A stretch of DNA of 64,000 bases, taken from positions 105,631,732-105,695,731 of the forward strand of contig CM035227.1 in the NCBI GenBank assembly GCA_020226215.1, read 5' to 3'. A program made the position numbers and the translations under genes. This stretch comes from Sindora glabra (lineage: Eukaryota; Streptophyta; Magnoliopsida; Fabales; Fabaceae). The notes below the pieces were generated by a model. That model saw nothing but the letters and a program-made list of their open reading frames with translations. It was not told the origin of the DNA and searched no databases. Positions 22,746 through 35,433 of the stretch are shown here, piece after piece (the stretch's first letter is position 1; every line of letters begins with the position of its first letter).

Positions 22746-25716
22746 TATAGTTGTACATAGGTCGGGTCAGGTCAGGCTGAGCCAGACTAGTCCAGGCGGG
22801 TGTGTGTTGACCCGAGCCAAGCTAAACGAGCCAAATTATATAAAATATATGGCCTAACCTGATTACTTTTTTTAGAAAATTAGCCTAATCCAATGCAATT
22901 CTTTAAATGAATAGTCTATCGGGTTAGCCCAATTATCCAAATAAATTATTTTTTAAGTAAAAAATAATACGATATTTAAATATATAAAATATTTAATTAT
23001 ATTAAATTAATTTTTTTATATTAAAAATAATTAGATATAATTATTTTTTCTATTATAAAATACTCTCACCTCCCTTGGGGTTTAAGGTAATTACATTCTA
23101 TACCCCTTGATTTTCAATTTTAGTGTTTTCCTCCTTAAAATTGATAAAAGTTAACAACCTTATTTATTAACAAAAATACCCTAATTGGCCGCGGGTTGAC
23201 AAAGACCTTTGAATTTCTTTATTTCCATTTTATAGTATTGTTTCGTGTTTTAACTCTCCCTCACTTTTTAAATTTCAGCTTTCATTCGTTTATTCTCCCA
23301 TTTTTATGGGGTAATGTAAAATTAATTTATATTAATAATAGATTAAATTTAAATTTATATTTTTAACTTAAATATAAATTTAATCCATTATAAATATAAA
23401 TTTTTTTACACTATCAATAAATAAGATGATATACATTATTAGAAAAATTAATAGTAGCTCTTTACTAACATTAAGAAAATTTTAACTATTTTTATTAGTG
23501 TAATAACACATAAATAAATGATACCATAAAATTAATATACATTAACAATGGATCAAAATTAAATCTAAGTAAATAAATCTAATTTTAAAAATTTACAATT
23601 TAGTTGGTTTTAATATTTTATATGTGAATTGTTAAATATAAAATTAAAATAATTTATTTAATTTGTAATTTAGTTAAAATTTAAATTTCATTCACTACTA
23701 GTATGAAATATTTTATACCTTTAGTAAATAAGTAGAAAATACACCATTAGAAAAATTATAATAATTAAGAATTTTGACAACAACAAAATAATTTTATTAA
23801 TTTTTTTATTAATATGAGAATACATGAGTAAATAATAATATAAAGTTGACTGACACTAAAAGTAAATCAAATTTAAATCCTTTTAGTTAACATAAAGTTT
23901 ATTCATAATTTGATAAATTATATAATATTGTAATTAATTATAAATGAATTTTTTTATTAAAAGAATTCAATTAAAATTGGATCTTGTTAAATTCAAAATT
24001 TTAGAAAAGATACAGTTATCAAATCATTTTTAAAAGTAGTTTTGTATGGTTCATATAATTTACATAGTTAATTTACAAACATCAAATAAGATATAAATTT
24101 AATTTATTATTATTAATTAATTTTGTATTTTATTATGTCTCTTTGATCCTATTTTAGACCTACATGTATTCTTACCAAATCTATTTGTCGCTCTAAAATA
24201 TTCAAAACAAGCATTAATAATATTCTAACTTCACTTAATTTCATGTATCTTTAAAAAAAGTAGAATTAAGATTCATAATTCCTCTCAAGCAAAAGAAATC
24301 TCATCGTAACAACTCAAATTTCTAGTAAGGCTATTTGATTTTCTATTTTTTAAAAAAATTAGAAAATAATAAATATTAAAATCATATGATAATATGCTCC
24401 AAATATGTTTATTTTATTATAATGTGTTGAGCTATTGTTAGAATGTATTAAATTAAAAAAAAGTAATTATTAAATTTGCATCATTATATTCTTAATCAAC
24501 TATTCATTTAATATTCAAGTATTAATATATTAAGATGTTGTATCACTATTCATGTACGTATATAAGTCAAACATAACATTTTTTTTTAAATGTCATGCTT
24601 CATCTATGCCTATAAAAGAAGAGAAAATTAATCACTTACTTAAGTAGTACATATTTCTAATAGCACTTTTAGTAATATAGTAATTTTTTATATTATTTTT
24701 ACAACTTTTCTCACATTCCTGAATTTGAATCTAAAATTTTAACTATGTGTTAAGTAATCTATTACCTCCACCATTATAAAAAAATAAAAACAACATATAT
24801 TTAAAAGAGAAAACTCAACTAAAATCCCATAGGTAGTATGAAATTTTCAATCATAATTTTTTATGTGTATTCAATTTTTAACTAATCAAATAATTAACTA
24901 GTAATTATATTCATTGAGTTATAATTATTACTAGCGACTTGAAAAAGTGATATATATGCGAAATTATGATGGTAAACTTTATAGCAAACATTTATAAAAC
25001 TTTACATAATTTTCTCCATATTTAAGTTACAACATCATATTACTTATTTATAAATTTAAAATTTACTATTCTTTAATCTAATTTATTAATTTAACAATGT
25101 TGAATAGATAAATTAAATTATCCAACAAACTAAAAAAGAATTAGAATTTGAAAAAAAAAATATTTATCAAATTGAATATTAATCACAGGTTACATTCTTT
25201 GTCTTTTTTACACAAAATTTTTATTCACTTCCTTGCTTTGACTTTTTTTTCACAAAGCCTCATTTGAGAAAATCCAAAGAATTGGTTTAAGGGTAAAATC
25301 GTCATCAGATTGTGGAATGAAAGTTATAATTGACATTGACCCTAATTTCTATTGATGATGTTAATAAAAAATGAGTTTAAAGGAAATGAGTGTATTAAAA
25401 ATGAAACCACGAGGGAAGGGTAATGCCAAATTTTAAAATCAAGGGGTTTGGAGTATATTTAGTCCAAATCTCAGGAAATATTAATGTATTTTACCCTTTT
25501 TTCTAATGTATAATTATATTATAAAAAAATAAATTAATATAATTGGACTGGGTTATCGGGCTTTTTTATCTTAGTTCAACCCCGACCTAATTATTAATCG
25601 GGCTTTTGAAAAAAGCCCAACAGGCTATTAGGCTAAAAAAAGAAAGCTCAAATTCTTTATTTTTATGAGTTGGACCTATCAGAGCAGGTGGATTGCCCGG
25701 CCTATGTACATCTCTA
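22746..25716. mobile_element. Non-autonomous hAT-type element with 8-bp TSD
   Basis: The ends are inverted: left TATAGTTGTACATAGGTCGG, right (reverse-complemented) TAGAGATGTACATAGGCCGG. TTAGTTAA stands on both sides (22738-22745 and 25717-25724), and the right gypsy LTR shows the empty site with a single GGTTAATTGTGG-type sequence. The 8-bp duplication, the TAGnG-type terminus and the G-rich subterminal text are those of hAT elements. There is no transposase frame. Much of its length is a further nested element. Confidence 0.85.
23053..25496. mobile_element. Non-autonomous Mutator-like element with 9-bp TSD
   Basis: TTTTTTCTA occurs immediately outside both ends (23044-23052 and 25497-25505). 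The terminal sequences are inverted copies of at least 90 bases. The left end has TATAAAATAC and later ACCCCTTGATTTTCAA; the reverse-complemented right end has GGTAAAATAC and later ACCCCTTGATTTTAAA. Long inverted ends plus a 9-bp duplication indicate a Mutator-type element. The interior is AT-rich with no transposase frame. Confidence 0.8.
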
Positions 25717-26347
25717 TTAGTTAATCACGATTTCACAAATTAGAGCAAAATGTTGAGAGATTAATTTGGAGATTTTTAATCTAATTTCTCAATTTAATGT
25801 AATTCTATCTTTAAATTAATTTTGATCTAACTTAGGTTTTATAACGGTTGCTTAATTTAGCTAATATTAATTAATCAAATTCTAGATGATAATTTAACAT
25901 AAGATTCATGAATTATTGTAAGGATTTCAGGTAATTCAAGGTTGAAATGTTAATTAGAAAAATCAAATATCAATTGAATAGGCTATTTCTTTATATTGAT
26001 TTTTTTTCTTTGGTATCTACTTTGTGTTTCACTTCATCTAATACATTCATTTTAATTTCAATTCACAAAACCCCTTAACTCTGATTTTGTATTAGTTCAA
26101 CATACTACATATTGCTACATTCTACATTCTATCTAATTTTGTTTTGCATTTGTTTGCATTAGTTTTTTTTCTTTTTTTTATGCATAAATAATTCAACAAT
26201 TGTATAATCTTGTTAGTAAATCAATTAGAAAGGATAACTTAAGAGATCACTAAAGATACAATTTGATTTGTTTCACTATGCTGTATTACTTTGAAAAAAT
26301 TAATAATAATATAATTTTAGTGCATTGTGGCATTACAATCAAAATTT

Positions 26348-26365
26348 TGGTACTGTTGTTAAGGA
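26348..26365 (+). other. Gypsy primer-binding site, mutated tRNA-Asp type
   Basis: TGGTACTGTTGTTAAGGA aligns without gaps to TGGCGCCGTTGCCGGGGA, the complement of the 3' end of plant tRNA-Asp used by Athila-type elements. All seven differences are C-to-T or G-to-A. It lies 10 bases downstream of the LTR end. Confidence 0.75.
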
Positions 26366-26964
26366 ATCTTTTGAAATCATCTTTTCTTGCATATTGCTAG
26401 CTGTATCTTACATAATTGTTCAAGCATTCTAATCAATAATTACATCGATTAGAGTATTACTTGTATTTTATGGTAACCCTCACTTTTTTGTATTTTTTTC
26501 CATTCTTTAATTTTGCACATTCTTCCATTGCAATTTATCATATTTTACTTTATTCCATGCTTAATCAGAAGTTTTTGGCTTAAAGAAATTAGTTTTGCAC
26601 CATTTTGCACTATATCTTCCATAAACTTGTACCTAGGTCTCATTAGCTTTGATTAAGCTAAAATTTTTTGATATGGTAGATTTGATATTTTTTTTATAAA
26701 AAATCACTAACTTTGCTTGTAAGGTGTGGTATTTTTTGGCCAAATTCCACCGTTTTGACCATTTTTTCATTTGCTAAAGAGTTTTTATTGCATTTTTAGA
26801 TTTTATATGGCTTTAGCTTTCATTCGATGGTGGTATCATAATTTTTAAAAATATTTAGATAGATTAATTAGATATGTTTAGAGTGATTTTTCATAGTGAA
26901 TTACAATTTTAATGCTTTTGTGTTCGGATAATCTCCCTAGTATAACTAAGTGTATTGGTAATAC

Positions 26965-28860
26965 ATGACTAGAAGAAATGCTAGTGAATACTAAAGTTTG
27001 ATTTTGAAATATAGGACATTTCATTTCCTTTGTAGGAGTAAAAATACAAATCGTTCTAGCATTCCCAACCTCTATTCTGATCCTTTAGATAGCTCTAATA
27101 ACATGGCCAATAAAATAGAATCTTAAAGGAATTGACTATCCTTGATATTACCCACCACCATTAGGCATCTAATATCCTGAACTTGATGCTAATTTTAAGC
27201 TAAAATCTGATTTAATATATTTGCTTCCAAGGTTTCATGATCTTACAGGTAGGGACTTTCATAAGCATTTGAAAGGATTCTATATGGTATGCTCTACTAT
27301 GAAGCTTCAATGTATTTTTGAAGACCATATTAAGTTAAGAGCCTTTCCTTTTTCATTGTTGATGCTGCCAAGGATTGGCTTTACCGCTTGAAACCTAATT
27401 TTGTCACCTATTAGTATGACATAAAGTAGCTCTTCCTTCAAAATTTCTTCCCTACTTTAAAAACTGCTATAGTAAGGAAAGAAATTTGTGGTATTAGACA
27501 ATTAAATAGAGAATCATTATATGAGTATTAAGAGAGGTTTCAAAAACTTTGTGCAAATTATCCATACTATTAAATTAGTGAGTAATTTCTAATTTAATAT
27601 TTCTATAAAAGCCTTATTCTTATGGATAGGAGCATGATTGATGTAATAAGTGGTGGTGTATTGGTGGACAAAACACCTATGGTAGCTAAAGATTTAATAG
27701 CAAACATGGTAGCCAATTCCTAACAACTTGAAACTAAAATTATTGCTAATACCAGAAACTTGAATAAGATAAGTTTCCTCCATTTAAACTAGTAAAGATT
27801 GTTAAATAGAATAGATGAATTAACTTCTCTAGTTAGGCAAATGGTAATGGGACAATAGTAGCAATTCCAAGTTTCTCTTTTTGCTAAACTTTATGGAATT
27901 TGCTTCTACTCAAGTTAACCAATTGATTGTTATCCCACACTATAAGAAGATGAGTATTAACCTCCTTAAGCTTATACAATAGCCATCTAGTTTACCAATA
28001 GCAGCCTAACTAGTTTACCAATAACATAATTAATTTTTTAGTTAGAGAGATAATCAAAATTTTAGATATGATAATAATTTAAGCCACAATCAATATCATC
28101 CTCTTGCCTCTAACAGAATGTAGCCTAATCCTGTCCAAAACTAAAAGTAAGTTCATCTTGCTCTCAACCATCTTTTGAAGAATTACTCAAGCAAATAACA
28201 ATTAACAACCTATAATTCTAACAAAGAATAAATGTCACAATCACCAATTTGTAAACATAAATTAGCCAATTAACTTCTACAATCAATGGGCTTAAAGCAA
28301 AAGGTTCTAAACAACTTTCTTCTAGTAATGTAAGGAATAAATAAATGGTAAATACCATAATGCTAAAAAGTGGTAAAGAAATAAATAAGCTTTCACAACC
28401 AGAAATAACTTATAACCTAGTAGGAAAATAACCAGAATTAAGCAATCATTCAAAAGCAAACATTTAACTAGAAGAAAAAAACTAGAAGCAACCAAAATAA
28501 TAGCAAACACATGATCAAAGTAAGGTGAATTCTTTCCCTATAACCCTACCTCCTACTAATTTTCCTATCATTTCCCTTTTCTAAGTAGAAGAGTTTTTCA
28601 CCAAAAGAAAATGGAAAATAAAAATCATATTTTAGATTCCCTTAGAAAAGTAGAAGTTAATATACCTTTACTCGATTTAATAAAATAAACTCCAAGGTAT
28701 TTTTGAAAAAATTTGCATTAATAAGTAAAAAATAAGGGAAAATAAGAAAACAAGTATAGGGGAAAAATATGTTCGCAACCATTCAAAGAAAATTATTAAG
28801 AAAATGCAAAGATTCAAACACATTTACCATTCCATGTGTTATATGAAAAACTAGAATAAA
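26965..28860 (+). pseudogene. Athila-type gag remnant
   Basis: A candidate ATG at 26965 begins MTRRNASEY. Retrotransposon-gag text follows in one frame with stops: AKDWLYRLKPNFVTY near 27370-27413, EICGIRQLNRESLYEY, and DRSMIDVISGGVLVDKTPMV near 27630-27683. These are the characteristic words of Athila capsid proteins. The later part, Gln/Asn-rich and out of frame, leads into protease. Many of the stops are TAG or TAA where Gln or Trp is expected. Gag would form the particle. Confidence 0.8.
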
Positions 28861-28867
28861 GTATGCC

Positions 28868-29200
28868 ATGTTAGATTTAAGAGTATCAATTAATGTTATA
28901 ACTCCTTCTATTTTTAATAGTTTAAATTTAGGAGTTTTAAAAGAAGTAAAGGTGGTTGTTCAATTAGCAAATAGAATTAATATTTACCCCTTGAATGTTA
29001 TTAAGGATATTTTAGTGCAAGTTAATAGACTTATTTTTCCAATAAATTTTGACATTTTGAAAATGAAAAATGACACATTCGTTATTCTTCCACCAATCAT
29101 TCTTGGCTAGCCTTTAAGAAAAATCGTGATTAATGTTCGAGATGGAACATTAACTATGGAGTTTGATGATATTAAAGCCAAGTTTGATATTTCTAAAGCC
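28868..29200 (+). pseudogene. Athila-type retropepsin remnant
   Basis: The open stretch from 28868 to 29110 (80 codons) starts LDLRVSINVITPSIF, where the aspartic protease site would be LDLGASVN; the catalytic Asp is kept but the following Gly is Arg. It continues with VVVQLANRINIYPLNVIKDI and ends at VILPPIILG. After a stop come IVINVRDGTLTMEFDD and KAKFDISKAM, the known tail of the domain. The domain is identified with confidence; it is inactive because of the stop and the altered active site. Confidence 0.85.
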
Positions 29201-29489
29201 ATGCAAGATAATTCTATTTCCTTTTTTTCACATTTTAGAGCCTTTATTGCATAATGTTTCTCCTTCCAATATTTTTAATATTGCTATTTTTTATTATTTT
29301 TCTAATTTTGGTTTTGATTTTGGTGTTTCTGACTTTGCTATTTCAGAATTTGATATTTCTAATTCTACTATTTTTATTCTAATTTTTTTGGTGTCAATTC
29401 TACTATTTCTATTTTTGTTATTACTATTTCTAATTTTTCTAGTTCTGAGGATGTTCATTTTGATTTACATATTGATGTTATTCATGATG

Positions 29490-29830
29490 ACATGCTTATT
29501 GAGTTCCTTGAACTTTCTAAATTTATGGATTTTATGGATAGTCATGAATGTCTTTGTAGAGATAATGCTATTAAGTATGCTATTTGTGCTAAAATTTCTA
29601 AATTTTTAGGTGATGCAAACAACAATGTTGTTTTAAAAAATTACAAAAAAAATGATAATGGAGACATGCTACTTTTAAAAGAAAAAGAGTGCTTTTATAT
29701 TAACTATTCTATCCATTTTGTTGATCATGTTGAATTTGTTATTGAGGATAATTTTGAACAATCAAGTAAGAGTAATTTAAAAATAACACTTAAAGCAATT
29801 ATGATGGATGATCGCAATTCATAAAATATT
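29490..29830 (+). pseudogene. Unrecognised open frame downstream of gypsy protease
   Basis: A 110-codon open frame (29492-29824) starts MLIEFLELSKFMDFMDSHEC and runs through an Asn/Lys-rich middle to a stop. It lies where Athila pol should begin but shows no RT motifs. Downstream text in the same register stays protein-like (EVVNSHVDLDYKIECLSS) to about 29930. It may be the linker between protease and RT in Athila polyproteins, or a separate element-borne frame. The function is unknown. Confidence 0.35.
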
Positions 29831-29930
29831 TCTTTGATGATCCATGAGTTAAAAATTGGCCATAAAGAAGCAATAGAGGTAGTCAATTCTCATGTAGATC
29901 TTGATTATAAAATTGAATGCTTGTCTAGCT

Positions 29931-30631
29931 AAAGACGTTAAAGGAAAACACTTTTTAGAAGACAATCTAAGCCATTAGAAATTTACTTTCTTTTACTGTT
30001 CTCTTTTATTTATTCATCTTTTATCCTTTATCCTTTATCTTTCTTAATCTTGATGATGTTTATATGCTTTACATTGAAAATAATATAAAATTTAAGTGTG
30101 GGTGGAGACTTTTAGGATTTCCTTTATACTTTATATTTTCATTTTATGCTATTTAATGCTTTCATAAAAAATAGAAAAAATTATTAAAAAGTGTATTTTT
30201 TATTTGTTTTTTTAATCTTTTTAAGTCATTTTAGCTGATTTCTATTAATTAAAATTTTGCATTTTCATATATAGAATTTAATTGAAATTAGATAAGATTC
30301 ATAACATAATTGAACGAATGATTTTGCTTCTTCAATTAATTGATGTAGTGATAGATTTTGAATTAGTAAATTTAACTTGATAGCTTGACCTTCCTAATGA
30401 GATTTTGTGCTTTATATTAAAAATTAATATTTTGCTTTTTCCATGTGTGATGTTCTTCCACAATTTATTTCCTTATAACTTGTTTTGATTCTTTTAAAGA
30501 TTACATTTTGCACATATATGCACAAAAATGATGAAGATATTTTTTTTATTAAGCTAACCATATATCTAACCTTGAGTTTTTACCTTTGTTGAGCCCCTTT
30601 AAGCTTTAATCATTCCTTCTCTTTTAAAGAA
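29931..30631 (+). other. Gypsy 3' non-coding region, first part
   Basis: AT-rich sequence with an AATTTAAGTGTGGGTGGAG motif at about 30089, like the purine-rich phrase found downstream of pol in Athila elements. There is no coding frame. It is cut at about 30632 by copia B and resumes at 39762. Confidence 0.55.
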
Positions 30632-31185
30632 ATAAATCAATGATTAGAGTTTTACCTATTAGGCACTCGTGTTTCTACTAATCAAAACTTGAGAGCGGAT
30701 GAATCAAACGTCGGTCGGAAGGTACAGCGTCTCAACGGTATCCACACGGAGTGAACAATGACCTCTCACCTTTCACGAATCTGCTAGGATGCGTTTTTCT
30801 CTCTAAGAATTAGGATTGGATGTTTTTTGAGTGATTTAAGATTTTTATGGAAGCTTTGAATCTGTTGTTAAAGTGTTGCCTTCAAGTCCCTTTTTATAGA
30901 ACTTAGGCAAGCTATAATCCTAGTCCTACTAGGATAATGCTTCCAAAATCCTAATAACACTTAATAACTCATCTTATCCTTATCCTCGAGATAATGGGGA
31001 GAGATAGGACTTATCTATTAATTATCTAATATTAGATAATAATATTATCTCATAATATAAATATCTTAATTATTAGAAAATTACATATAGTTATTAAATA
31101 TCAAAATAATATTATCTCATAATATATTTATCTAATATCTGAGAAGATAATTATTTGATATTACTTTAATATCAAATAATATCAT

Positions 31186-31228
<43 letters not shown>

Positions 31229-32233
31229 CGTGAATTTATTATTCTTAATAATATATATATGCATGAAAATAAGTTAAATTAATTAGATATTAATATAATT
31301 AAAGTCCAATTAATTATTATCTTATTCCTACTCCTTTTGTGCGACCCTATAGGTTCTTACTACGTTGACAATAACTTATTATTGAGCCATAAACAGTAAG
31401 CGGTATCTAGTAATACATCACTGTCACTCAAATAGTAAGAATGTCTATAATTCGACATCCACCTAATACATGATCAACGTTTTGCATCATAACCCTTTTG
31501 TAATAATATCCAAATTGAACTAGAGGCATGGAATGTGTCATCCTCGTCAATGTTCAATTTATATTTCTTAATACTGAGTAGACTTAAAATAAATGATTAA
31601 TATCACATATTAATTTAATTAAGCATGGCCATGCATTTCTAAGTCTCATTCAATCAAGGGGCCCAAAGATATTTCTCTTTTATACAAGAGTAACAAAATT
31701 CCATCTACATCACTCACTTCCCTCTGCATGATTTATGACACACCTAATCAGTGCCCTACTTGTCATCCTGTTTAAAGGTGACATAGGATAATATTAAAGT
31801 GAGTAATTCCTCATGTAGGGAACTGTAGTGACTTCAGGTCAAAAGTTTATATGTATTTGTGATCATATGAGAATAACTTATAACACGTCTATCCATTCAA
31901 TATTCTTATAATGGGTCAGTCCAGTACATTGTTCACTAGCAATATACTCATATATTGACTTGATATCACATATCCATGATTCGTAATCATCAGTCTCTAT
32001 ATATGCTAATCTCGATGTATTATTACTATCCTTTTCGTAATAATACTTGATTAGGGGCATTTTAGGAATAGCGAACAAAAATAATAAAATTATTATATTA
32101 AGTTATAAATTGTGCATAATAATAATAAAATTATAAAAATAAAATATAATAATTAAATTACCTAAAATAAAATATAATACATTTTGTATAACTTCAATCA
32201 TCTATATAATTGGTTCTAGGACGCACACCAACA
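30632..32233 (-). repeat. 3' LTR of copia B (outer end truncated)
   Basis: In the sense direction it starts TGTTGGTGTGCGTCC at 32233 and matches the other LTR down to ATAAATCAATGATTAGAG at 30632. The last 80 bases present in the other copy (38123-38202) are absent. An (AT)n run at 31189-31226 is more than twice as long as in the partner LTR. Confidence 0.85.
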
Positions 32234-32247
32234 ATCTCCCACTTGGA
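32234..32247 (-). other. Copia B polypurine tract
   Basis: The sense sequence TCCAAGTGGGAGAT lies directly upstream of the 3' LTR start. It primes plus-strand synthesis in copia elements. Confidence 0.8.
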
Positions 32248-32249
32248 CT

Positions 32250-33800
32250 AGAGTCAATCACTCATATATTTAATACCAAGTGACATAGTATGACCATCAT
32301 GCTTTTTCTGCGCTAAAGGCTTTGTCAGTGGGTCAACAATATTATCATCAGTTAATACTTTGCATATCTTCACATCTCTTCTATCGATGATTTCTCGAAT
32401 GAGATGGAAGTGCCTAAGTATATGTTTGGATCGCTAGTGAGATCTGGGTTCCTTGGCTTGTGCAATGGTTTCATTGTTATCACAATAGAGATCCACTGGA
32501 TTTACAATGCTAGGAACAATGCCAAGTTCAGTAATGAACTTTTTGATCCAAACAGCCTCTTTTCACGCATCAGATGCAGCAATATACTCAGCCTCTGTAG
32601 TAGAGTCGGCCACTGTTTCTTGCTTTGAACTCTTCCAGCACACAGCACTACCATTTAGGCTAAATACATAACCTAACTGCGATCTAAAGTCATCCTTGTC
32701 GGATTGGAAACTGGTATCAGTATAACATTTTACAACAAGTTTTTCCTTTCCTCCATATATTAAGAATGAATCCTTAGTCCTTCTTAAGTACTTAAGGATA
32801 TTCTTAACGGCAGTCCAGTGAGGTTCACCTAGATTTGACTGGTACCTGCTCGTCATACTTAAAGCATACGAGACATCAGAACAAGTACATATCATGGCAT
32901 ATATGATAGATCCAATTGCTGATGCATATGGTATCTTATTCATGCGGTCCTTCTCATCTTGTGTCGAAGGACACTGAGCTTTGGACAAATTTATGCCATG
33001 CGACATAGGTAAAAATCCTCTTTTAGATTCTTGCATGTTAAACCGTTTTAACACTTTATCTATGTATGTACTCTGACTTAGGTTAAGTAATTTTCTTGAT
33101 CTATCTCTATAGATCTTAATACCAAGTATATAGGCAGCTTCACTTAAGTCTTTCATCGACAAATAATTCCCTAACCAAGTCTTTACTGTTTGTAGTGTAG
33201 GGATATCATTTTCGATGAGTAGTATGTCATCCACATACAATACAAGAAAAATAATTGTGCTCCCACTAACCCTTTTGTAAACACAAGATTCATCTTCATT
33301 TTTTTATGAAACTAAATTCTTTGATTGCCTCATCAAAACAAAGATTCCAACTCCGTGAAGCTTGCTTTAATCCATAAATGGATCGTTGTAGCTTACATAC
33401 CTTTCCAGCAGTTTCAGGAATGACAAAATCCTCAAGCTGTGTCATGTACACATCCTCGAGGAGCTTCCTAATAAGAAAAGTAGTTTTGACATCCATCTGC
33501 TAAATTTTGTAATCATAAAAAGCTGCAATAGCAAGCAAAATCTAGATGGATTTAAGCATAGCAACTGGGGAATAGGTCTCATCATAGTCTATACCATGAA
33601 CTTGCCTATAATCTTTTGCGACTAATTGTCCCTTAAAGGTTTGCACGTTACCATCCATGTCGGTTTTCTTCTTGAAAACCCATTTGCACCCAATGGATTT
33701 TACCCCTTCAGGTGGATTAACCAAAGTCCATACTTGGTTAGTATACATGGAATCCATCTCAAATTTCATGGCCTCAAGCTACTTCTCAAAGTCTGGCCCT
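32250..33800 (-). pseudogene. Copia B reverse transcriptase and RNase H
   Basis: Reading down from 33769: MKFEMDSMYTNQVWTLVNPP, then KWVFKKKTDMDGNVQTFKG, the start of copia RT. A stop (TAG where Trp is expected) precedes MDVKTTFL at about 33496. IYGLKQASRSWN follows, then after a frame break the catalytic YVDD at about 33230-33238. RNase H runs from VVKCYTDTSFQSDKDDFRSQ to TTEAEYIAASDA, then a TGA where Trp is expected, then VDLYCDNNETIAQAKEPRSH, a TAG, RSKHI and finally IKYMSD with the true stop near 32250. All the key motifs survive; the breaks prevent a full product. Confidence 0.9.
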
Positions 33801-34059
33801 TTTATAGCTTCTTGATAAGTTGTAGGCTCATCTTGATCCATGAGCAAAACATCACCATTTTGAGTTACAAGAAATCCATATCTCTCGGGCTCATGGCGTA
33901 TCCTACCAGACTTACATAGGCCTTATGTTACTTGAGCTAGTTCCTGACCCACAACATCTTGTGATCTTTTTTCAGGCTTTATTATAGGTTCAGTGTTACT
34001 TTGTAAGTCTCGCACTTCTTCGATTTTTACTTTTCTCCTACAGTTTTTCTTAGAGATAA

Positions 34060-35330
34060 ATTCTCTTTATAGAAAAATACTAGTTCGTGTGATAAACACT
34101 TTGCCTTCGCTAGGATTATAGAAATAGTATCCTTTAGTTTCCTTAGGATACCCTACAAAGTAACACTTGTTTGATTTGGGTCCAAGCTTATCAGAAACTT
34201 GATGTTTTACATAGGCCTCGCAACCCCAAATCTTCATAAAAGACAAGCTGGGATGTTTTTCACTCCATATCTCATATGGAGTCTTTTGAATCATTTTAAA
34301 GGGAACACGGTTGAGCGTAAAAGCAACTGTCTCTAGAGAATGCCCCCAAAAGAAAATTGGAAGATCTATATGACTCATCATAGATCGTACTATGTCTAAC
34401 AAGGTACGATTCCTCCTTTTTGAAACACCATTCCATTGTGGCGTTCCAGGTGGAGTGAGTTGTGATACTGTACCACACTCCTTTAGATAGTGATCAAATT
34501 CTTGGCTTAAGTATTCTCCACCTCGATCTAATCAAAGTGTTTAATACTTTTACTAAGTTAGTTTTGCACTTCATTCTTGAATTCCTTGAACTTTTCAAAG
34601 GATTTTGATTTATGTTTCATAAGATACACATATCCATATCTACTGAAATCATCAGTAAATGTAATGAAGTACTGGAAACCTCCTCTAGCAGGTGAACTAA
34701 TAGGCCTATATACATCAGTATGTATGAGACTTAATAGATCATTAGCCCTTTCACTGTGTCTAATGAATGGTATTTTAGTCATTTTTCCTAGCAAACAAGA
34801 TTCGCATATTTCATATGATTCAAAATCAAATGAATCCAAGAATCCATCCTTATGAAGCTTGGATATGCGCTTCTCATTTATATGGCCCAAACGACAATGC
34901 CAAAGATAGGTTGGATTTAAATCATTTGATTTAAATCGCTTAGTGTTTATGTTATAGACGGGCATTTCAAGATCAAGAATATAGAGCCCATTGAATATTT
35001 GTGCACTGCAGTAAAATAGTTCATTTAAATAAACTGAACAACTTTTGTCCTTTATTATAAATGAAAAACCTTTCTTGTCCAAACAAGAAACAGAAATAAT
35101 ATTCCTGCTGATAGCAGGCACAAAATAACAATCCTCTAATTCTATTACTAAACCAGAAGGTAAAGATAGATAATATGTCCCTACAGCTAGCGCAGCAACT
35201 CTTGCTCCATTGCCAACTCGTAGGTCCACTTTGCCTTTAGCTAGAGTCCTACTCCTTTGTAGTTCTTGCACATTTGTACAAATGTGAGAATCGTATCCGA
35301 CATCTAATACCCAAGATGTAAAAGTTGAAA
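34060..35330 (-). pseudogene. Copia B protease and integrase
   Basis: Protease: WVLDVGYDSHIC near 35305, with Val replacing the usual Thr/Ser in the active-site D-T-G. GAG-pre-integrase: YLWHCRLGHINEKRISKLHK, with a CESCLLGK zinc pair. Integrase core: HTDVYRP and FTDDFSRYGYVYLMKH give the two catalytic Asp residues. The third acidic residue (GGEY) is shifted out of frame near 34530, because of a one-base change. The C-terminal part (34067-34402) reads MLDIVRSMMSHIDLPIFFWG and WGCEAYVKHQVSDKLGPKSN. Integrase would insert element DNA in the nucleus. Confidence 0.9.
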
Positions 35331-35433
35331 CATTAATTTCTATAACATATATACCTGAAGCAGAAGTCTCACTTCCCTTCTTCTTTTTCAGATCTTCCAG
35401 ATAGACCTTGCAGTTTCTTTTCCAATGTCCGGT

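Larger units (their letters stand above)
21795..26337 (+). repeat. Left LTR of the gypsy element (interrupted)
   Basis: It starts TGATAAGCAAAAATTTATC (right LTR: TGAAAAGCAAGATTTTATC) and ends GTGGCATTACA shortly before the primer site. The text matches 40464-42125 throughout, apart from an indel near 21890 and the 2971-bp insertion at 22746-25716. Confidence 0.8.

Noticed and set aside
28322..28510. Hydrophobic open frame on the minus strand
   Set aside because: It is antisense to the Athila gag region; the hydrophobicity comes from AT-rich codons.
29163..29609. 148-codon Phe/Leu/Ile-rich open frame
   Set aside because: It overlaps the protease tail and the 29492-29824 frame; the composition is that of T-rich DNA read as codons, not a real membrane protein.
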